Made by a program: the position numbers and the translations under genes
The notes under the pieces: generated by a model
Databases searched by the model: none
Seen by the model: only the letters and a program-made list of their open reading frames with translations
Told to the model about the DNA's origin: nothing
Part shown: one piece after another, positions 43,808-52,020 of the stretch
How the letters are laid out: the number at the start of each line of letters is the position of its first letter
Position numbering within the stretch: the first letter of the stretch is position 1
DNA from: Nonomuraea aurantiaca
GTDB taxonomy: Bacteria > Actinomycetota > Actinomycetes > Streptosporangiales > Streptosporangiaceae
Assembly (NCBI RefSeq): GCF_020215705.1
Contig: NZ_JAIWNB010000025.1
Location: 1-64,000 of the forward strand
DNA length: 64,000 bases
Direction of reading: 5' to 3'

Positions 43808-44512
43808 TCATGGGGGATTTGTCGCGTTGCCTAGTCCTGCCAGTCCGGTGTTGATGAGCCGGGCCGCGCTGTGCACGTCGGCGATGACGGCGTGGCGGAC
43901 CTGTTCGGGCGTGCGTTCGCCGTCGAGGCTCCGGCGCAGCGCGCTGAACTGGACCCGCCAGAGCCCGAGCAGGGCGGTGGCCGCGATCTGGCACAGCGGA
44001 TCGTCACTGCCGCGCCCGGTTCGGGTGGCGAGCGCCTCGGCCGCGACCGTGACGAGTTGCTCGGTCATGTCCCGGTGGTACGCGCGCAGTGAAGGCGTGG
44101 AAAGGATCAGCGCGTTGAAGTCCTGGATTCTCGCGCTGGCCTGAGCCAGGTCTGGTTGTCCGCCCAACCAGGACACCAGGGCGTCCAGTTCGCCGGCCAG
44201 GATGTCCAGCACCGCGTCGGTGGGGGTTCGGTCGGCTCGTGCCAGCCCGGTGCGCAGCGCGGCCATCGTCGCTTCCGGAAGGTCGAGGATCAACGCCTCC
44301 TTGCTGGGGAAGTAGTTGAAGACGGTCTTCTCGGACACCCCGCACGCCGCGGCGATCTCGGCGACGCGCACCGCGTCGAATCCGCGCTCCAGGAACATCG
44401 CGGTGGCGGTGTCGGTCAACTGCTGGCGCATGAGCCGCTTCTTGCGCTCCCGCAGCCCCTCCACCACGCCGGACCTGTCGGGCGCCTGCCAGTCCACGGT
44501 GGTCGAGCTCAT
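43808..44512 (-). CDS. TetR-family regulator
   Basis: 234 residues. HTH: TDTATAMFLERGFDAVRVAE IAAACGVSEKTVFNYFPSKE. The C-terminal ligand domain is helical (ELDALVSWLGGQPDLAQASA, CQIAATALLGLWRVQFSALR). ATG 44512. It is divergent from the monooxygenase/DUF1772 operon with an inverted repeat in between, so a repressor of that operon is the likely role. Confidence 0.85.
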   Translation of the reverse strand: MSSTTVDWQAPDRSGVVEGLRERKKRLMRQQLTDTATAMFLERGFDAVRVAEIAAACGVSEKTVFNYFPSKEALILDLPEATMAALRTGLARADRTPTDAVLDILAGELDALVSWLGGQPDLAQASARIQDFNALILSTPSLRAYHRDMTEQLVTVAAEALATRTGRGSDDPLCQIAATALLGLWRVQFSALRRSLDGERTPEQVRHAVIADVHSAARLINTGLAGLGNATNPP

Positions 44513-44514
44513 GC

Positions 44515-44593
44515 CTGAACTTTAGTTACTGCGACTGCAATCTTCCAGTCGCCGAAAGTAGTGCCGGCGGCGCCCTTGCGGCGATAAGTTCAG
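44515..44593. promoter_or_regulatory. Inverted CTGAACTT/AAGTTCAG pair in tetR divergent gap
   Basis: CTGAACTT at 44515-44522 and its exact complement AAGTTCAG at 44586-44593 lie at each side of the 140-bp gap. They may be two separate half-operators for the divergent promoters; spacing is too long for one dimer. Confidence 0.4.
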
Positions 44594-44651
44594 TGGCCGT
44601 AATCTTTCAGTGTCAGTAGATATTGCCGCCGAAGACTTTCGGAGTTGTCTC

Positions 44652-45008
44652 GTGAGTGAACCTCTCGTCCTGATCAACCTCTTCTCGATGCCCGCCGCGA
44701 TGGTCGACGACTTCATCGGTCAATGGGAGGCCGGCATCGCCGCGGCGAAGAACGCCCCAGGCTTCCGCGGCACCCGCCTGCACCGGTCCCTTGACCCCGA
44801 CGCCCCATATCCCGTGGTCAACGTCGCCCGGTGGGACAGCGTCGAGGACTGGCAGGCCGCATTCGACAAGTACTTCTCCGGCCCCGGCCGGCGCGACGAC
44901 GCCGGGCAGGTGGACGGCGGCTGGGGCGCGGTGTCCGCGCATCCGACGCTGTATTCGGTCGTGCATGTGACGCCGGATCCGACGGCCTCTTCGGATGCGC
45001 ACTCATGA
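44652..45008 (+). CDS. Antibiotic-biosynthesis-monooxygenase (ABM) family protein
   Basis: 118 residues of ferredoxin-like ABM fold: LVLINLFSMPAAMVDDFIGQ WEAGI, GFRGTRLHRSLDPDAPYPVV NVARWDSVEDWQAAF, GAVSAHPTLYSVVHV. Proteins of this fold are cofactor-free oxygenases or heme-degrading enzymes. GTG 44652 with SD GGAGTTG (44641-44647) fits better than the upstream starts. Divergent from tetR and probably under its control, together with the DUF1772-like gene 37 bp later. Confidence 0.75.
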   Translation: MSEPLVLINLFSMPAAMVDDFIGQWEAGIAAAKNAPGFRGTRLHRSLDPDAPYPVVNVARWDSVEDWQAAFDKYFSGPGRRDDAGQVDGGWGAVSAHPTLYSVVHVTPDPTASSDAHS

Positions 45009-45045
45009 CGCCGTCGGGCGCGGTGTTCGCGGAGGACGGTGCGGC

Positions 45046-45507
45046 ATGAGCGGTGACGTGGTGCAGTACGTCGGCCTGTTCCTGCTCGGCGTTCTCGCGG
45101 GCGAGGAGCTGATCGTCCGCTACGGAGTCCATCCCGTACTGTCCAGCCTGGACGACCGTGCGCATCTGCTTGCGCGGCAAGCCCTCATACGCCGCCTGCG
45201 GGTGGTGGTGCCGATCGTGATGCTCCCGGCAGCGGCGCTCGCCCTGGTCGGGCTGGCCACCGTCACCGGTCCCGGTCTGGCCCTGCGGTGGGCGACCCTG
45301 ATCGCGATGGTGGCGTTCCTGCTGTTGTCGTTCCTGGGTACGGTGCCGATCAACATCAAGGTCAACGACTGGCGGGTGGATGCTCCACCGGCCGACTGGA
45401 AGGCCGTGGTCCACCGCTGGGCGCGGATCGACGTGCTTCGATCGACCACGGCGACCGCCGCGTTCCTGTTCGCGGTACTCGCCGTCGCGTACGGTACGGC
45501 GAGCTGA
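45046..45507 (+). CDS. DUF1772-like membrane protein
   Basis: 153 residues with four membrane segments: VGLFLLGVLAGEELIVRYGV, VVVPIVMLPAAALALVGLA, ATLIAMVAFLLLSFLGTVPI N.KVN.W, and ATAAFLFAVLAVAYGTA. The PINIKVNDW motif is a DUF1772 signature. ATG 45046 with GGAGG at 45031-45035. Second gene of the tetR-linked operon; often found with ABM oxygenases, role unknown. Confidence 0.75.
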   Translation: MSGDVVQYVGLFLLGVLAGEELIVRYGVHPVLSSLDDRAHLLARQALIRRLRVVVPIVMLPAAALALVGLATVTGPGLALRWATLIAMVAFLLLSFLGTVPINIKVNDWRVDAPPADWKAVVHRWARIDVLRSTTATAAFLFAVLAVAYGTAS

Positions 45508-45560
45508 CCCGCCGGGGTCCGCTCGCGGGCCGTGCCTGTTCGTATCCGGTGAAGCGTCGC

Positions 45561-46328
45561 CTAGGCCGCGGGATCGAGGGCGGGGTCGGTTGTGAGGATT
45601 CGCTGGTGGAGTTCTCGGATGGTCGTCCCCGGCTCCAGTCCCTGTTCGGAGATCAGTGCCGCGCGCAACCCGGTGTACACCGACAGGGCTTCGGCCTGCC
45701 GTCCCGACCGGTACAGGGCCAGCATGAGCAGCGCGTGCAGCGGTTCGTGCAGCGGGTGGGTGGCGGTGAGCTCGCGCAGTTCGGGGATCACCGTCGCCTG
45801 GTGTCCGAGTTCGACGTCGGCCTTCAGCCTGACCTCGACGGCCAGGAGTCGCGCCTCCTCCAGCCGGTCGGCGTGCGCCTGGATCATCGGGCTGGCGGGT
45901 ACGTCGGCCAGCGCGGGTCCGCGCCAGAGATCCAGCGCCGCGCCCAGCAGCCCGCGGGCCGGCTCCAGCTGACGTGCTCGAACGGCCTGCTGCGCTTCGG
46001 CGAGCAGTCCCTGGAAGCGGGCCGCGTCGGTCTCCAGCGCGGCGCCGCCCAGCTCGTAGAACTGCCCTCGGGTACGTAGGTCCTCGCCCAGCACCCGGCG
46101 CAACCGCCAGACGTACCCCTGCAGCGTCTTACGGGCGAACTTGGGCTCGGAGCCCTGCCAGAGCTCCTCGATGATCCGGTCCGCCGAGACCGGACGGCCC
46201 GCGTTGATCGCCAGGATGGCGAGGACGGCGCGATGCTTGGGTGCGGTGATGGGGACCACTCCGTCGCCGCGTACGACCTGCAGCGGGCCGAGCAGACTGA
46301 GCCGGGCGCCGCGGAATGTCAAGGGCAC
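45561..46328 (-). CDS. SARP-family transcription activator
   Basis: 255 residues. OmpR-like winged helix (SLLGPLQVVRGDGVVPITAP KHRAVLAILAINAG, RIIEELW, LQGYVWRLRRVLG) and a bacterial transcriptional-activation (BTAD) domain (AQQAVRARQLEPARGLLGAA LDLWRGPALADV, LHEPLHALLMLALYRSGRQA, GLEPGTTIRELHQRIL). GTG 46328 with perfect AGGAGG; the frame upstream is shadow. SARPs activate secondary-metabolite clusters. It is divergent from the AfsR-like gene (46476), with direct repeats between, and near the HExxH peptide enzyme. Confidence 0.9.
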   Translation of the reverse strand: MPLTFRGARLSLLGPLQVVRGDGVVPITAPKHRAVLAILAINAGRPVSADRIIEELWQGSEPKFARKTLQGYVWRLRRVLGEDLRTRGQFYELGGAALETDAARFQGLLAEAQQAVRARQLEPARGLLGAALDLWRGPALADVPASPMIQAHADRLEEARLLAVEVRLKADVELGHQATVIPELRELTATHPLHEPLHALLMLALYRSGRQAEALSVYTGLRAALISEQGLEPGTTIRELHQRILTTDPALDPAA

Positions 46329-46401
46329 GATCACCTCCTGAACCGGACAGGCCGGATCCGTACTACCGGACGGGATGAATTGCGATCTAGACTGCCACGC
46401 C

Positions 46402-46467
46402 GGGCTTGCGCGGGACTTGCGCGGTGAAGTGAGACCTGTGCACAAAAGCGGGACGTGCGCGGTGAAG
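46402..46467. promoter_or_regulatory. Direct repeats between the two SARP genes
   Basis: GCGGGACTTGCGCGGTGAAG (46410-46429) and GCGGGACGTGCGCGGTGAAG (46448-46467) differ at one base, 38 bp apart. A third partial unit, GGGCTTGCGC, begins at 46402, so GGGCTTGCGC and GGGACTTGCGC follow each other with an 11-bp-like period, the phasing SARP heptamers use. Likely binding site for one or both regulators. Confidence 0.55.
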
Positions 46468-46475
46468 GGGGCGGC

Positions 46476-49379
46476 GTGGATTTCCGGATCCTCGGGACCC
46501 TGGAGCTCTGGAACGGCGGCTCGCCGGTCCCGCTGACCGCGCCGAAGCAGCGGGCGCTGCTCGCGGTCCTGCTGATCAACGCCGGACGGCCCGTCCCCGT
46601 CGAGCGCCTGGTCGACGAGCTGTGGGGCGCGACACCACCGCGGAGCGTGGAGAGCACGCTGCACTCCCTGCTCTCCCGTCTGCGTCGAATAGGCGTGGTC
46701 ACGCTGGTCAGGGAGCCGGGCGGCTACCGGCTGGGGTTGGCGGGCGCGACCCTGGACGCCCGTGTCTTCGAGCGGCTCGCCGTAGAGGCGAGGGAGCTGG
46801 CGGAGGCGGGGCGGCTGGAGCACGCCGCGCGGCGTTTCCGGGAGGCCCTGGATCTGTGGCGGGCGCCGGCGCTGGCGGACGCGCCCGAGTCGCCGATGAT
46901 CGAGGCGGAGCGGGCCCGGCTCGACGGGCTGCGGCTGGCGGTCTTCGAGGAGTACGCCGACACGCTGGCGGGGCTCGGCCGGCACGCCCAGGTCGCCGGT
47001 GAGCTGCGTGCGCTGCTGGCGGAACACCCGCTGCGCGAATCCCTGTGGGCCAGGATGATCGCCGCCCTCGACCGCTCAGGGCAGACCGGAGAGGCGCTCG
47101 CCGCGTACGGCGAAGCGCGCCGGGTGCTCGCCGAGGAGCTCGGCCTGGACCCCGGATCGGAGCTGCGCCGTCTGCAGGCCGGGATCCTGCGGCGGGAGAA
47201 CGAGCGGGTGAACGAGCCGGAGAACGGGCGCGTGAACGGGCGGGTGAACGGATGGGAGGCTCGCGGGCCGGTCTCCTCGCAGCTCCCGCCCGACCTGGCC
47301 CAGTTCACCGGGCGCGGCGCCGCACTCCGTGAGCTGACCGCGCTGATGCGGACCGCGCCGGGGACGGTGGCCGTCATCAGCGGCATGCCCGGCGTCGGGA
47401 AGTCGGCCTTCGCGGTCCACTGGGCACATCGGATGGCCGAGCGCTTTCCCGACGGGCAGATCTTCATCGACCTGCGCGGGCACCGGCCGCAGGAGGCGAT
47501 CACTCCACGAAAGGCGCTGGACCGGTTCGTCCGCGCCCTGGGCATGCCTCCGGAGCAGGTCCCGGCGGGGGAAGACGAGCTCGCCACCGCTTACCGAACA
47601 CTGCTCGCCGGACGGCGGGTGCTGGTGGTGCTCGACAACGCGGCCGACCCCGCCCAGGTCGAACCGCTGCTGCCCGCCACCGACGGCTGCCTGGCGCTGG
47701 TCACCAGCAGGAACCGGCTTTCCGGTCTGGCCCTGCGCCACGTGACGCGCACCATCGACCTCGACACCCTGGCCGAGCCCGAGGCCGTCGCCCTGCTGGC
47801 CGCCGTCATCGGCCCACGCGCCGGCGCCGAGCCGGAGGCGGTCGCCGAGCTCGCGGATCAGTGCGGGCAGCTGCCCCTGGCCCTGCGGATCGCCGCCGCC
47901 CACCTGGCCGGTCACCCCCATCGCCGGGTCGCCACCTACCTGGCGGACCTCACCGAGCGCGGCCGGCTCAACGCACTGCGCCTCGGCGACGTCCCGGCCA
48001 CCGCCGTACGCGCCACCTTCGACCTGTCCTACCAGGCGCTGGCCGAGGCCGACCAGGTCGCCTTCCGCCGCCTGGGCCTGATACCCGGTTCCGGCTTCAC
48101 CGCCCAGTCGCTGGCCGCGATGCTCGACGTCTCCGCAGCCCAGGCGCGTACGCACCTGGACGCGTTACGGGCGGCCAGCCTGATCCACCCCCACCGCGGC
48201 CGACCGCTCCAAGAGCGCTACCAGTTGCACGATCTCCTTCTCGACTACGCCCGTCACCGAGCCCAGGTCGAGGACGCTCCGCCGATCCGCGAGGAGTCCG
48301 TACGCCGGTTGCTGGAGTGGTATCTCACCATCGACGACCCGCTCGTACTGCGGGACGAGCACGAGAACATGATGGCGGGCACCCGCCACGCCGCCGAGCA
48401 TGGCATGGACGCCGCCTGGCGGCTGCCCGCGGCGCTCGCCCAGCCGCTGCGACTGCGCCACTGCCTGACCGACACCGCTGAGCTGCACGCCCTCGCCGCC
48501 ACCGCCGCCGAGCGGGCCGGCCGGCACCCGGAGGCCGCCGTCGCCCACCACAACCTCGGCGCCGTCCTGGAGCACCTGGGCCGCTACCCCGAAGCCCTGA
48601 CCGAGCACCGCAGGACGCTGGAGATCTACCGGCAACTGCGGGACCAGCACGGGATGGGCACCGCGCTGCGGAGCATCGGCACCGTCTCCTGGCTGCTGGG
48701 CCTGTACGGCGAAGCCCTCACCGAGCTCCAGGAGGCACGGCGCCTCCTGGAAGGCACCGGCGCCGACGGCGCCGTGGCCCAGACGCTCAACATGCTCGGC
48801 ATCGTGCTGCGGAACCTGGGCCGCCTGGAGGAGGCCGTCACCCACTATGAACGCGCGCTTGCCATCCACCAGCGCACGGACGACCGCCAAGGAGAGGCGA
48901 ACACCCTCAACAATCTCGGCGTGGCCCGCGAGGCCCAAGACCGCCACGCCGAGGCGCTGGACCTGTACCAGAAGGCGCTCGCGCTGCGCCGGGCGGCGGG
49001 CAGCCACAAGGGAGAGGCCCGCGCGCTGAACAACATCGGCCTGGTGGAGGCCAAGCTCGGCCGGCTCGAACCCGCGCGCGAGCACCTCCTGGCCGCGCTG
49101 ACCAGCCATCGCGAGAGCGGCGACCTCAAGGGCGAGGGGCAGGTGACCAACGACCTGGCCGGTCTCTACCACCGTCTCGGGCGGGAGGAGGAGGCGCTCG
49201 CGCATTTCACCGCGGCGCTGCGCATCCGCTCCGGAATCGGCGACCGCAGGGGCCTCGCCGAAACCCACAGGGATCTCGGTGAGGCCCTTGCCGACCAGGG
49301 TGACGCCACCGCCCATCACCATCTGGCCGCCGCGGACCAGATCTTCAAGGAGCTGGGCGTGATCACACCGGGACGATGA
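46476..49379 (+). CDS. AfsR-like regulator (SARP-NB-ARC-TPR)
   Basis: 967 residues. SARP winged helix and BTAD at 1-240 (FRILGTLELWNG, APKQRALLAVLLINAGRPVP, LDLWRAPALADAPESPMIEA). An Arg/Asn-rich linker leads to an NB-ARC ATPase: Walker A VISGMPGVGKSAFAVHWAH near 301, LDNAADPAQVEPLL, and the GCLALVTSRNRLSGLALRH sensor. TPR repeats follow to the end (YPEALTEHRRTLEIYRQLRD, RLEEAVTHYERALAIHQRTD, HAEALDLYQKALALRRAAGS). ATP hydrolysis and TPR contacts gate DNA-binding activity in AfsR. GTG 46476. It is divergent from the small SARP and convergent, overlapping by 17 bp, with the HExxH gene. Confidence 0.9.
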   Translation: MDFRILGTLELWNGGSPVPLTAPKQRALLAVLLINAGRPVPVERLVDELWGATPPRSVESTLHSLLSRLRRIGVVTLVREPGGYRLGLAGATLDARVFERLAVEARELAEAGRLEHAARRFREALDLWRAPALADAPESPMIEAERARLDGLRLAVFEEYADTLAGLGRHAQVAGELRALLAEHPLRESLWARMIAALDRSGQTGEALAAYGEARRVLAEELGLDPGSELRRLQAGILRRENERVNEPENGRVNGRVNGWEARGPVSSQLPPDLAQFTGRGAALRELTALMRTAPGTVAVISGMPGVGKSAFAVHWAHRMAERFPDGQIFIDLRGHRPQEAITPRKALDRFVRALGMPPEQVPAGEDELATAYRTLLAGRRVLVVLDNAADPAQVEPLLPATDGCLALVTSRNRLSGLALRHVTRTIDLDTLAEPEAVALLAAVIGPRAGAEPEAVAELADQCGQLPLALRIAAAHLAGHPHRRVATYLADLTERGRLNALRLGDVPATAVRATFDLSYQALAEADQVAFRRLGLIPGSGFTAQSLAAMLDVSAAQARTHLDALRAASLIHPHRGRPLQERYQLHDLLLDYARHRAQVEDAPPIREESVRRLLEWYLTIDDPLVLRDEHENMMAGTRHAAEHGMDAAWRLPAALAQPLRLRHCLTDTAELHALAATAAERAGRHPEAAVAHHNLGAVLEHLGRYPEALTEHRRTLEIYRQLRDQHGMGTALRSIGTVSWLLGLYGEALTELQEARRLLEGTGADGAVAQTLNMLGIVLRNLGRLEEAVTHYERALAIHQRTDDRQGEANTLNNLGVAREAQDRHAEALDLYQKALALRRAAGSHKGEARALNNIGLVEAKLGRLEPAREHLLAALTSHRESGDLKGEGQVTNDLAGLYHRLGREEEALAHFTAALRIRSGIGDRRGLAETHRDLGEALADQGDATAHHHLAAADQIFKELGVITPGR

Positions 49380-50817
49380 GCCCGACCGAGAGGAGATCGG
49401 CCACACCGAGCCCCAACTGGTCGTCCGTGCCCGGTCCGGCCGCCTGGCGGTACCGGTCGCGCAGCGACGACAGGTCGCTGCCGTCGCACAGGGCGTAGAT
49501 CAGCCATGCGTGTTCGTTCAGCCATTGGAAGCTCGGCGCGCCGGGTGTGACGGCCACCAGCTCACGCTGTTCGGGGATCGGGCACACCTGGACCGGCTGT
49601 GCCTGGCGGTAGCCCCGTACCTCCAACTCCACCTCCGTGCGTGGGCGGGGCTCGACGGATAGCGGTTCGGGCAGGATTCCCGGTGCGAGGGGGGCCACGG
49701 CGCCGATCAGCCAGTCGACGAACCGCCTTCCGCCGGCCGTCAGCATCCCGCCGTACACCTGCGAGGCCTGCCGGGCGAGATAGGTCACCCGTTCGACAGT
49801 GGTGGTGTACTCGCCGCTCCCGGCCGCCTGACTGCCGGGCGTGGCCTGGTCGACGAAGTCGGTGGTAGGCGGCTCTCCGTACTTGGCGCGCAGGTCCGGG
49901 CCGGCGGCGACCGCGGCCGCACGGAACAGCAGCAGGTGAGCGTAGACGTGCATGGCGAACAGCACCCGCGTCAACGTCCACGACTTCACGCGCCAGGGGA
50001 TCGGGATCAGCTGGTCCGGATCGGCGGCCATGGACCCAGTACGCAGTATGTCGAACAACTTCAGGTGCAGGCCCTCGTGGAACAGCGTCTCCGCTGCCAT
50101 CCAGGGGTTGGCCAGCCGCTCGGGGGCCAGGAGCACCGCCGAAGGAAGCGGATCGCCGCCGGAGATCGAGTTGAGGACCCCGTCGGGCAGCTCGTCACGG
50201 GCCAACCCGGTCAGGGAGATGTGCGGCAGCACGCCGGCGCCCGCGTTGGGCAGCAGCTCGGCGAGCAGTTCGGCGCCTCGGCTGAGGCCGGCCAGCATGC
50301 CGGCGTCGGGACGCACCCGACTGCCGGAACCGCCTTCCGAGAGCGTCCCGGCCAGCAGTTCTTCCAGGCGGGCGGCCAGCACCTTTTCCGGCTCGGAGCG
50401 TGGTTCGAGGTCGGTCCACACCCACGAGACGGCATGACCGGGCCATGGACGCACCCTGGGGTGAGACAGGCGCTCGCATGGCCCGAGGCCGTCGAGCACG
50501 TCCGCCGCGCCGCCTTCCAGGTAGCCGACCAGAGTGCCGTTCTCACCGGCCTGCCGCTCCAGGGCGGCCAGGTCGTTCTCGAACGCGTTGCGCAGCACCG
50601 GGTCGTACATCACCGGGCGGAGCTCGGCGTCATCAGCCTGGCACAACCGCTCCAGCCGGCCGGCGGCGTGCGGGTGGTGCCGGGCCAGCACGCCGAGGCC
50701 CAGGCGGTAGCGAGCCAGGTTCCTGACCTCGATCGCCTCGGCGCTGCCGAACCGGGGATCCGAGCCGAGTGTCAGGTCGATGCCGGCCGTCAGATCGGCA
50801 GGTGAATCGGTGTCCAA
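49363..50817 (-). CDS. HExxH peptide-modification enzyme (candidate peptide beta-hydroxylase)
   Basis: 484 residues. Conserved HExxH: PWMAAETLFHEGLHLKLFD near residue 246, with further His/Asp-rich segments (RRFVDWLIGAVAP). This is the family called HExxH peptide-modification protein or aKG-HExxH-type peptide beta-hydroxylase, found beside radical-SAM RiPP enzymes in actinomycetes. The C-terminal 70 residues (FQWLNEHAWLIYALCDGSDL SSLRDRYRQA, VADLLSVGLIVPV) have the form of a PqqD-like domain, which binds leader peptides. TTG 50817 is supported by GGAGG 9 bases upstream. A short peptide gene lies 84 bp upstream on the same strand. It should hydroxylate that peptide, but the reaction is inferred. 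Confidence 0.78.
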   Translation of the reverse strand: MDTDSPADLTAGIDLTLGSDPRFGSAEAIEVRNLARYRLGLGVLARHHPHAAGRLERLCQADDAELRPVMYDPVLRNAFENDLAALERQAGENGTLVGYLEGGAADVLDGLGPCERLSHPRVRPWPGHAVSWVWTDLEPRSEPEKVLAARLEELLAGTLSEGGSGSRVRPDAGMLAGLSRGAELLAELLPNAGAGVLPHISLTGLARDELPDGVLNSISGGDPLPSAVLLAPERLANPWMAAETLFHEGLHLKLFDILRTGSMAADPDQLIPIPWRVKSWTLTRVLFAMHVYAHLLLFRAAAVAAGPDLRAKYGEPPTTDFVDQATPGSQAAGSGEYTTTVERVTYLARQASQVYGGMLTAGGRRFVDWLIGAVAPLAPGILPEPLSVEPRPRTEVELEVRGYRQAQPVQVCPIPEQRELVAVTPGAPSFQWLNEHAWLIYALCDGSDLSSLRDRYRQAAGPGTDDQLGLGVADLLSVGLIVPV

Positions 50818-50843
50818 GACGTCGCCTCCATTCGCTGGTGGGG

Positions 50844-50873
50844 GACCGGCGGCGGGATGTCCCGCCGCCGGTC
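50844..50873. terminator. Very strong hairpin between precursor and enzyme genes
   Basis: GACCGGCGGCGGGA (50844-50857) and TCCCGCCGCCGGTC (50860-50873) are exact complements with TG between; the real loop opens a few pairs. No T run follows. In RiPP operons such hairpins after the precursor gene give more precursor than enzyme mRNA by partial termination or 3'-end protection. Confidence 0.7.
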
Positions 50874-50901
50874 GGCTCGTTCTCTATTGCTGGAGGCTCC
50901 G

Positions 50902-51027
50902 TTACTGGACGCGGGGTGACGAGAACGGCGGGACCCACGCGCGCTCGTGCACGGCGTCGGTCGTCACGCTGGGGGCGGTGTTCCCTGCCAGCGGGAACTG
51001 CGGCAATTCCACGGTCTGAGTCGGCAT
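50902..51027 (-). CDS. Candidate RiPP precursor peptide, 41 residues
   Basis: The 41-codon frame starts ATG 51027 with a purine-rich AAAGGCAGC just upstream and ends TAA at 50902. It begins MPTQTVELPQFPLAGNTAPS (leader-like, hydrophobic-acid pattern) and ends with a region carrying HERAW then VPPFSSPRVQ, which contains the one His, Asp and aromatic residues that a beta-hydroxylase could change. It is codirectional with the HExxH gene 84 bp away and separated only by the strong hairpin. No larger frame covers this site on either strand with coding character. I do not recognise the sequence; the role is inferred from position, size and composition. Confidence 0.6.
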   Translation of the reverse strand: MPTQTVELPQFPLAGNTAPSVTTDAVHERAWVPPFSSPRVQ

Positions 51028-51136
51028 GCTGCTGCCTTTCGTGCGTTGGATCGCTTGGCGCTCTTGAACCTACGAAGCGAGGGTGTGGGCCCGGTGTGGC
51101 GGGCGGCAGCGGCCATGCATCGGCTGTTCGTATTGA

Positions 51137-51165
51137 TTGACGTCAACGTCAAGGTTGCATACTTG
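51137..51165 (+). promoter_or_regulatory. Strong promoter giving a probably leaderless mRNA
   Basis: TTGACG (51137-51142), 17 bp, TACTTG (51160-51165). The expected transcription start is at or within a base or two of the A of ATG 51170, so the message should be leaderless, common in actinomycetes; no SD precedes the ATG. TTGACGTCAA (51137-51146) is a perfect 10-bp palindrome over the -35, a candidate operator. Confidence 0.65.
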
Positions 51166-51169
51166 CCGC

Positions 51170-51559
51170 ATGATCTTCACGCAGGCAGAACTCGACTACC
51201 TGGCCGGACAGCACCTTGGCCGCCTGGCCACCGTCTCTCCCGCCGGTCACGTTCAGAACAATCCCGTGGGGTTCTTCCTGGACGCCGCCTCGGGCACGAT
51301 CACCATCGGCGGGCACGCGCTGGGGGCGTCGAAGAAGTTCAGGAACGTCCAGCAGGGCAGCACCGTGTCCTTCGTCGTGGATGACCTGGCCTCGGTTGAC
51401 CCGTGGGTAGTGCGCGGCATTGAGATCCGGGGCTCGGCGGTGGCCCTGACCGATCACGAGCCGCCGGTGCCGTACTTCTCACGGGAGATCATCACGATCA
51501 CCCCCCATCAGATCATCTCTTGGGGGCTTGACGGGGCACGGTCGAGCCGCAAAGTGTGA
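51170..51559 (+). CDS. PPOX-class F420-dependent oxidoreductase
   Basis: 129 residues, split-barrel fold: FTQAELDYLAGQHLGRLATV SPAGHVQNNPVGFFLD, TITIGGHALGASKKFRNVQQ GSTVSFVVDDL, IEIRGSAVALTDHEPPVPYF, and an end IITITPHQIISWGLDG. This is the short PPOX subfamily that uses F420H2 (or FMN) to reduce small substrates such as quinones, fatty acids or biliverdin. Start ATG 51170 with a leaderless promoter. It begins beside the RiPP locus but faces away, so a link is possible but unproven. Confidence 0.82.
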   Translation: MIFTQAELDYLAGQHLGRLATVSPAGHVQNNPVGFFLDAASGTITIGGHALGASKKFRNVQQGSTVSFVVDDLASVDPWVVRGIEIRGSAVALTDHEPPVPYFSREIITITPHQIISWGLDGARSSRKV

Positions 51560-51592
51560 AGACCGCCAGGTACGAAGGGTGTACGACCGCGT

Positions 51593-52006
51593 TCATTGCC
51601 TTGCGGGCACGGACGCCACGTCGCCGCGCAGGGCCCGCTCCTCTGCGTCGGCCAGCCAGAAGAAGACCGGCGGCAGGCTGAGTTCGATCACCGCCAGCGC
51701 GATCTGGAACCACTGCGGCCAGCCGTACACGGCGAGCGAGAGCAGCCGCCCTACGCCGCCCAGCAGGAAAACGCCGGCCAGCCACCGCACCGCCCGAGCC
51801 GGGATCGGACGCTGCCGCGCGGCCCAGAGCCAGGCCAGCCCGTAGCCGGCGAAGCCGGCCCCCATGAAGCGGCCCCAGCTGTCGACCGTCGGGCCGGCGG
51901 AACCGGCGCCGGGGATCGCCGCGTTGCCGAGTACCACGTGGAACAGGCCGATCGCGACGCAGGCCCAGCCCATCAGCTGTGTGAGTATGCGGAGAACCCT
52001 GGCCAT
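51593..52006 (-). CDS. DUF4345-like membrane protein
   Basis: 137 residues with four membrane segments: MARVLRILTQLMGWACVAIG, FMGAGFAGYGLAWLWAA, AVRWLAGVFLLGGVGRLLSL AVYG and QWFQIALAVIELSLPPVFFW. The GNAAIPG and R..SL.VYG.P features are typical of DUF4345. ATG 52006. Divergent from a TetR gene and sharing its operator, so it is the likely regulated target; function unknown. Confidence 0.75.
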   Translation of the reverse strand: MARVLRILTQLMGWACVAIGLFHVVLGNAAIPGAGSAGPTVDSWGRFMGAGFAGYGLAWLWAARQRPIPARAVRWLAGVFLLGGVGRLLSLAVYGWPQWFQIALAVIELSLPPVFFWLADAEERALRGDVASVPARQ

Positions 52007-52020
52007 GATCCCTCCAAGCT

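Noticed and set aside
48165..49406. 413-residue minus-strand ORF
   Set aside because: Antisense of the TPR region of the AfsR-like gene.
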